A stretch of DNA of 64,000 bases from positions 21,489,280 through 21,553,279 of the forward strand of contig CM057152.1 of the NCBI GenBank assembly GCA_029962745.1, in the 5' to 3' direction. A program made the translations under genes and the position numbers. Source of the stretch: Echinometra lucunter (taxonomy: Eukaryota > Echinodermata > Echinoidea > Camarodonta > Echinometridae). Position 1 is the stretch's first letter. Every line of letters starts with the position of its first letter. This document shows positions 58,630-64,000 of this stretch, one piece after another. The notes below the pieces were generated by a model. It was given only the letters and a program-made list of their open reading frames with translations, was not told where the DNA came from and searched no databases.

Positions 58630-59702
58630 GTAGCAGGGGCAATGGGAAAGTTATCTAGTTAGGAGGAGTGGGGACATTAATGTAGATTTACAGGAGGCGT
58701 GCATGCAGAAAAGGATAACAAATCTGAGGGGGGGGAAATGATTTATTCAATTCTCGTTTGTAGGGGCCTACATGCCGTTTCAATTAGTTCCTCTTTTCGG
58801 TCAAGTGGCCGGACCCCGCGCTCAAAGGCTTTATGAACTTCAAAATTTCTAAGCCATGTCTTTGGATATCATTAACGCGTAATCAAGAATTAAGAATAGC
58901 TAAAGAAAAACCAAAACAAACAAACAAACAAACCAAAACAAAACAAAAACAACGCCACAGTCCAATTCAGAATATAATACAGCAGTTTCGAAATATATAC
59001 GAAAACACCAAATGAAACAATATGATATAATGCAGCACTTTTCGAAATGTATACAAAAACAACCAAATGAAACAATAAAATGATATTAATAATCAGTGGG
59101 CGTAAATGAGCCAAAATATTTGGGGGGGGGGGGGGCTCAATCTTTGCGAGGAGCGAAGTGACCAGCCTGAGGAGTTGCAAGCGACCGATCGAGCCGGGGT
59201 ACCCCTCCCCCTTCACGATACGGAGCTTTTTTCATTTTTTTTCGACTTAAATTCCAACCTCAGTTCAGTTCAATTTTTATTTCTCTCATTTCCAACAAAA
59301 GGATTTCATTTTAGTGGGGCGGTAGTGAGCACGCGAAGCGTGTGAATCACTTAATGAGCGCGCGAAGCGCGCTCCCTAGGGGGGGAGGGTGCAGGGGAGG
59401 GGGGAGTTTCCCCCCTCCCGCGCGAAGCGCGGAAGCTCCGACGTTTGATGACATGTTTGATGACAAGTACTGTTATGGATAAACGTGTCATGAATCTACC
59501 GACCGGAAAAGGATATTTTTTCATGAACTTGGAAACATGATTATGAAAACATGCAGCCCAAATAATCTTCTTAAGTTTCAAACAAATGCCAGCGTTACAC
59601 AAAATACTTTATTACTTAATAATACAGACAAAGACACTATGAAATAAAAAGGACGAGCATTGAGAGGGTGTGATGCGGTGGGGTACCAGGGTTTCACTCC
59701 CA

Positions 59703-59994
59703 CAGTGGCGTAGCTAGGATTTCATTTTTGTGGGGCGGTTGTGAGCGCGCGAAGCGTGTGAATCACTTACTGGCTCTCTAGGGGGAGGGTGCAGTTTTCC
59801 CCCTCCCGCGCGAAGCGCGGAAGCTCCGACGTTTCTTTGAATTGTTCCTTGTCTGCTCCCGCTCTTCTTACGTTCTCTTACCTTTTTTTCTTTTCTCGCT
59901 TCTGCTTTTTTTCCTTCTACTTTTTCTTTTTTTTTTGTTGGTGTTTTGGAGGGGTGACCGCCCCCATCCTCCCCCCCCCCTGGCTACGCAAGTG
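59703..59994. mobile_element. hAT-like MITE inside the outer copy
   Basis: Starts CAGTGGCGTAGCTAGG and ends CCTGGCTACGCAAGTG. It has perfect 8-bp flanking duplications CACTCCCA (59695-59702 and 59995-60002). The interior has cccgcgcgaagcgcggaagc, ttctttgaattgttcc and pyrimidine runs, the module dispersed all over 33-61 kb. Confidence 0.9.
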
Positions 59995-60221
59995 CACTCC
60001 CATGGTAAACGAGTTTTTTTGCAGTATTGATGGTTTGCAACTCTGTAAAAGAACACTATTTGGGACTGCAAACTTAAAGCACGTGTCTAGTTTTGGTAAA
60101 TCTAAGAATATTCATTATCAAAGTTTGAATCCATTGTCAGATAAACAGATAAAACCAAGTGTTATCTCATAAAACACATTAGTATTGATATTATGCGTGT
60201 TTTCTGCCTTGCTATGCATGC

Positions 60222-61515
60222 CAGTGGCGTAATGAGCCAAAATATTTGGGGGGGGGGGGCTCAATCTTTGCGAGGAGCGAAGCGACCAACCCTGAAGGAG
60301 TGTAGCGACCGAGCCAGGGTACCCCCCCCCCTTCACAATACGGAGCTTTTTCATATTTTGACTTAAATTCCAGCTTGAGTTCAGTTCAATTTTTATTTTC
60401 TCTCATTTCCAACAAAAGGATTTCATTTTAGTGGGGCGGTAGTGAGCACGCGAAGCGTGTGAATCACTTAATGAGCGCGCAAAGCGCGCTCCCTAGGGGG
60501 GAGGGTGCAAGGAGGAGGGAGTTTGCCCCCTCCCGCGCGAAGCGCGGAAGCTCCGACGTTTGATGACATGTTTGATGACAATACTGTTATGGATAAACGT
60601 GTCATGAATCTACCGACCGGAAAAGGATATTTTTTCATGAACTTGGAAACATGATTATGAAAACATGCAGCCCAAATAACATTCTTAAGTTTCAAACAAA
60701 TGCCAGCGTTATACAAAATACTTTATTACTTATGATAATAATACAGACAAAGACACTATGAAATAAAAAGGACGAGCATGGAGAGGGTGTGATGCGGTGG
60801 GGTACCAGGGTTTCACTCCCACAGTGGCGTAGCTAGGATTTCATTTTTGTGGGGCGGTTGTGAGCGTGCGAAGCGCGCTCCCTAGGGGGGAGGGTCCAGT
60901 AAGGGGGGAGTTTTCCCCCTCCCGCGCGAAGCGCGGAAGCTCCGACGTTTCTTTGAATTGTTCCTTTTCTGCTCCCGCTCTTCTTACGTTCTCTTACCTT
61001 TTTTCTTTCCCCGCTTCTGCTTTTTTTTCCTTCTACTTTTTTTTTTTTTTTGGTGTTTTGGAGGGGTGACCGCCCCCATCGTCTCCCCCCCCCCTGGCTT
61101 CGCAAGTGCACTCCCATGGCAAAGGAGTTTTTTGCAGTATTGATGGTTTGCAACTCTGTAAAAGAACACTATTTGGGACTGCAAACTTAAAGCCCGCGTC
61201 TAGTTTTGGTAAATCTAAGAATATTCATTATCAAAGTTTGAATCCATTGTCAGATAAACAGATAAAACCAAGTGTTATATCATAAAACACATTAGCATTG
61301 ATATTATGCGTGTTTTCTGCCTTGCTATGCATGCTATTGGGAAATTGTGAATGCGTTACTTAACAGTAGAAATGGAGTCTAGGGAGAAGTAATGAAATTC
61401 GTGTGATAACACTTATATAAAATTGAAAATAAACCATGGTTGAAATTTATTTGGGGGGGGGGGGGGGGGCTGGCGCCCCCCCCCAAGCCCCCCCCCCCCC
61501 TCCAGTACGCCAGTG
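60222..61515. mobile_element. hAT-like element, inner copy
   Basis: Begins CAGTGGCGTAATGAGCC, ends CCAGTACGCCAGTG, and is flanked by ATGCATGC (60214-60221 and 61516-61523). It is 1294 bp long and closely similar to the outer copy along its length, including the nested MITE. Its own uninterrupted target sequence, gctatgcatgctattggg, is visible internally at 61324-61341. Confidence 0.9.
60832..61108. mobile_element. hAT-like MITE inside the inner copy
   Basis: Same termini and the same CACTCCCA duplication (60824-60831 and 61109-61116) as 59703-59994. The MITE was therefore already present in the ancestor of both larger copies. Confidence 0.9.
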
Positions 61516-61666
61516 ATGCATGCTATTTGGGAAAGGGAGTCTAGGGAGAAGTAATGAAATTCGTGTGATAACACTTATATAAAACTGAAAATAAACCATG
61601 GTTGAAATTTATTTGGGGGGGCTGGCGCCCCCCAAGCCCCCCCTCCAGCACGCCAGTGTTAATAAT

Positions 61667-62700
61667 TATGTTTAAACAGTGTGATTATTCAGTATTTGTT
61701 CATTACAACACGCCAGGGCCTACAACCCGAGAAATACTGGCCTGATTCTCCCCAGGTTTGAAAACCAAACAAACAAACAAAATAAGGATCATACGAGGTA
61801 GACCTAGATATTTTTATATGATGATATTTATATTCATGTTGACATGAAAAGTATTTTGTAAATATTTACTAAAAAGAAAAAAAAAAGAAAAGAATGCGAA
61901 GCAAGACGATACTTAACACACCCCCCCCCCCCCCCACTCTCAAAAATTTATTTTCAAAAACAAACTGTAACAGTACTAACAACATCAAACCTACTAATAA
62001 ATAGGTCTCTGCATGATCTGTAGCCTGAATGCATTCGTGTGTATTCGTGTCCGGGATTCCTGTGCTGGGGGGGGGGGGGGGGGGGTTGAAAATTCGCTCG
62101 GATCCCCCACTGCATAGGCTGGTACAATAATCAAGGTGTATCTAAAAACAGGACAGCCATAGAGAATCATAGATATAATTAGTATGTATCTCTATGTAGA
62201 GAATACATCTCTAAGAGGGCAGCAAAATGATTTAAAACTCTGAAGCAAAACAAAAAAGAAAAAAAATAACGAAAACAGTAAATGTAAATCTCACACTGGG
62301 AAGAGCCCCGAACGTGCTCATGGTACAGCATATTCTGGCCAAGCAACGTATTTACTCTATTTGCTCCCTCACCCCCCCCCCCCCCCCCCCCCCCCCCTCC
62401 AAAATCCGCTGCTGAAGTTCAGTTCGCTACTTATACGATATTGCGCCTTGATACGAGGCTGTTAAAATCGTCCTTGAAAAAATCGGGATATAAATCGGGT
62501 ACGAAATTAGTAGACGCGCCGATCGCGCCGATAAGATCTAGCACTGCTCCCATTCAGCAACACCCTCCCATGCCTTTTGCACTACGTTTGATCGCTAATT
62601 TCAATAACTGCATCTTCAAATTGGCAACGTTAAATCAGCCTATTTCGGATACCACTTTTATACGTGATTCCGGCCAGGATCAACACACGACTAGTAGAAT
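61667..62700. other. Intergenic sequence with long C- and G-runs
   Basis: C-run at about 61921-61935, G-run at about 62067-62084 and a C-run of about 27 at 62371-62397. An open frame at 62441-62746 has no recognised similarity and overlaps the presumed promoter of the next gene. Confidence 0.5.
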
Positions 62701-62714
62701 AGAAGCTTCTCAGA

Positions 62715-62730
62715 GTTGCTGCTTGGAAAC
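62715..62730 (+). promoter_or_regulatory. X-box-like (RFX) motif
   Basis: GTTGCTGCTTGGAAAC, two imperfect half-sites GTTGCT and GGAAAC separated by four bases, about 90 bp before the start codon of a ciliary gene. RFX X-boxes typically sit at such positions, but the usual spacer is shorter and the second half-site has one mismatch. Confidence 0.35.
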
Positions 62731-62819
62731 GGAACGCTGTTTGTAGTTGAAATAAGTTATCGTGTAGCTCCGAACGATTTAAGGGTCGTGAAATACTTTT
62801 TACTTGTCAGTAATTCATC

Positions 62820-62993
62820 ATGGATAAACCACAAATCATCATTCATGCCACAAAATCCTTGAACATTACGCTGTATGATGTCAAATGGATCCCGCGGAGT
62901 GCCCGGTTCGTGGTGCTCGGTTCCCACCCGAGGCAGACGGGCGCTTTGCAGGTCTACGAGATGGATCAAGGAGAGCCGAAATTGATACAGGAG
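62820..62993 (+). CDS. DNAAF10: Dynein axonemal assembly factor 10 (WDR92/Monad), exon 1
   Basis: A start codon at 62820 opens 58 codons ending on a codon boundary at a donor, GAG|GTAGAC. The protein begins MDKPQIIIHATKSLNITLYD, followed by VKWIPRSARFVVLGS and TGALQVYEMDQGEPKLIQE. This matches the N-terminus of vertebrate WDR92 (KPQII, a D-KW-P-SA-FV core and TG-IQLYE) through the first WD40 strands. WDR92 is a WD40 propeller protein that works in the cytoplasm with R2TP-like/prefoldin-like chaperones to preassemble axonemal dynein arms. Only exon 1 lies in the window; the rest would be to the right. The end of the exon aligns with the residues before EKAKPIKCG in the human protein. An X-box-like motif lies just upstream. 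Confidence 0.93.
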
Positions 62994-64000
62994 GTAGACC
63001 AGACTCATTTGTTTTTTAATCTTTTGATATTCTAGAATAAATCGAATGAATACATGTATAAAGCAAAATGAAAATAATCCCTAGAATTCAGAAGTGACTG
63101 AACTTGAAACTTGAAAGTTAAAAAAGTTAACAAATTGGTCCTCTCGATCATTGTCGATCTCTTTCCGTTTTGGGTTTTTCAGCCTGCCTCAAATGGTTAT
63201 TTTTTATTTTTGTTTTATCGATCAAGGCTGCATTTCTCAAAACCGTCATAAGTCTAACTTCTTGGACACAATTAACACACATTTCAGTGGGATGTCCATG
63301 AACTAAAGTAGAGTCTATGACTGTTATGAGAAACACGGCAGTAGTTGTAGATCTAGACTCTTTAAGTAGAATATTGTGAACTTTAAAGTTAAGTCAGTAT
63401 TAATGTTAGAATATATCTTTCAATCCTAACAACATTTAATGATTAAATGAATCAAACTTTAATCTGAGTAACAGTATGGTAATTAGATTCTACATCTGGA
63501 CTGGATGTTCAGATGACAAAAAAAAAATTAAATCATTAATGGCATGCATTCTTACTTTGTTAGGAAAGACTTCCTTGTTCCCCCACCCCTGCTACATTGT
63601 GTCCTTACCCTAATCCTTGCCCTAAATCTAAATATTAACTTCAACTTGGTGGGAGACATAAGCAAGTCTTGCTCTTTAGTTTGGGTTGATCCTCTTGTGC
63701 TTGTGTATGAATTAAGTTTATATTTTTAAAAATGTGTTAAAATTGACCCAGAAGTGCTTTTATGTACTGATAGAACTAGATCTAGGGGAAAATTATGAAT
63801 TATAAATTAACATGGAATCCCAGTGATTTTCAGAATACTAAGTATCTCATGCTCTGAGGGCTCATAAGCAAGTTGGGATCATCAGCGGAGTAAAGAAAGA
63901 TAAAAGGTGCAACAGTTTTCAGAATTTAATCTTAGTGGTGAAGTAGTGGGAATACATGTTGATATGCATGAATATTATCATTTAATGGAAAATTTTAATC
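62994..64000 (+). other. Intron 1 of DNAAF10 (partial)
   Basis: AT-rich noncoding sequence after the donor at 62994. No second exon recognised before the window ends. Confidence 0.7.

Larger units (their letters stand above)
59094..61658. mobile_element. hAT-like element, outer copy, split by its own relative
   Basis: Begins CAGTGGGCGTAAATGAGCC at 59094 and ends CCAGCACGCCAGTG at 61658. TTAATAAT is duplicated on both sides (59086-59093 and 61659-61666). Inside, at ATGCATGC, sits a second member of the same family (60222-61515). After it the outer copy resumes at 61516 with ATGCATGCTATTTGGG and finishes. Without the insert the outer copy is about 1.26 kb. No transposase is seen. Confidence 0.88.

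Noticed and set aside
62441..62746. A 101-codon protein upstream of DNAAF10
   Set aside because: No recognisable similarity, it overlaps the presumed promoter and contains the X-box-like motif; more likely a chance frame.

Overview
This is 64 kb of an animal nuclear genome. It is AT-rich, gene-poor and repeat-dense, with three 500-base N runs whose identical length suggests placeholder gaps. The one confidently named host gene is the first exon of DNAAF10/WDR92 (a dynein axonemal assembly factor) at the far right. Together with a Gmr1-type Ty3/gypsy retrotransposon (integrase before reverse transcriptase, a group reported from deuterostomes), a BEL/Pao element, tRNA-derived SINEs and many hAT-like elements, this fits a marine deuterostome invertebrate. 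An echinoderm is my best guess, but the species is inference.

Layout. 1-4.4 kb: the last exons of an unrecognised small membrane protein on the + strand, with a MITE, a SINE and a pyrimidine minisatellite in its introns. 5-18.5 kb: noncoding DNA with a 288-bp duplication, a pogo/Tigger-like MITE, a 542-bp near-perfect palindrome, a 1.4-kb element with internal tandem repeats rich in TGACCT half-sites, and a hAT-like MITE. 19.4-32.2 kb: two Gmr1-like retrotransposon copies on the - strand separated by a decayed BEL/Pao pol fragment. 32.7-41.9 kb: fold-back structures, a second tandem-repeat element, poly-G modules and a hAT element with a perfect 8-bp target duplication. 42.5-44.5 kb: a CpG-containing promoter-like block and a small two-exon transcript candidate. 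46.5-51.7 kb: a satellite of about 206-bp monomers with higher-order structure, followed to 55.2 kb by decayed relatives in the opposite orientation. 55.5-58.6 kb: a 3-kb imperfect inverted repeat. 59.1-61.7 kb: a hAT-like element inserted into another copy of itself. 62.7-64 kb: the DNAAF10 promoter, exon 1 and part of intron 1.

The most notable reading is a 504-bp segment in the long terminal repeat of the first Gmr1-like copy. It begins GTAAGT and ends CAG on the element's coding strand and is cleanly missing from the second copy's LTR, as expected if a spliced genomic RNA was reverse transcribed. Other strong observations are the self-nested hAT pair with two perfect 8-bp target duplications, the INT-before-RT order, and the palindrome whose arms carry outward CCAAT/TATA motifs and a hammerhead-like core.
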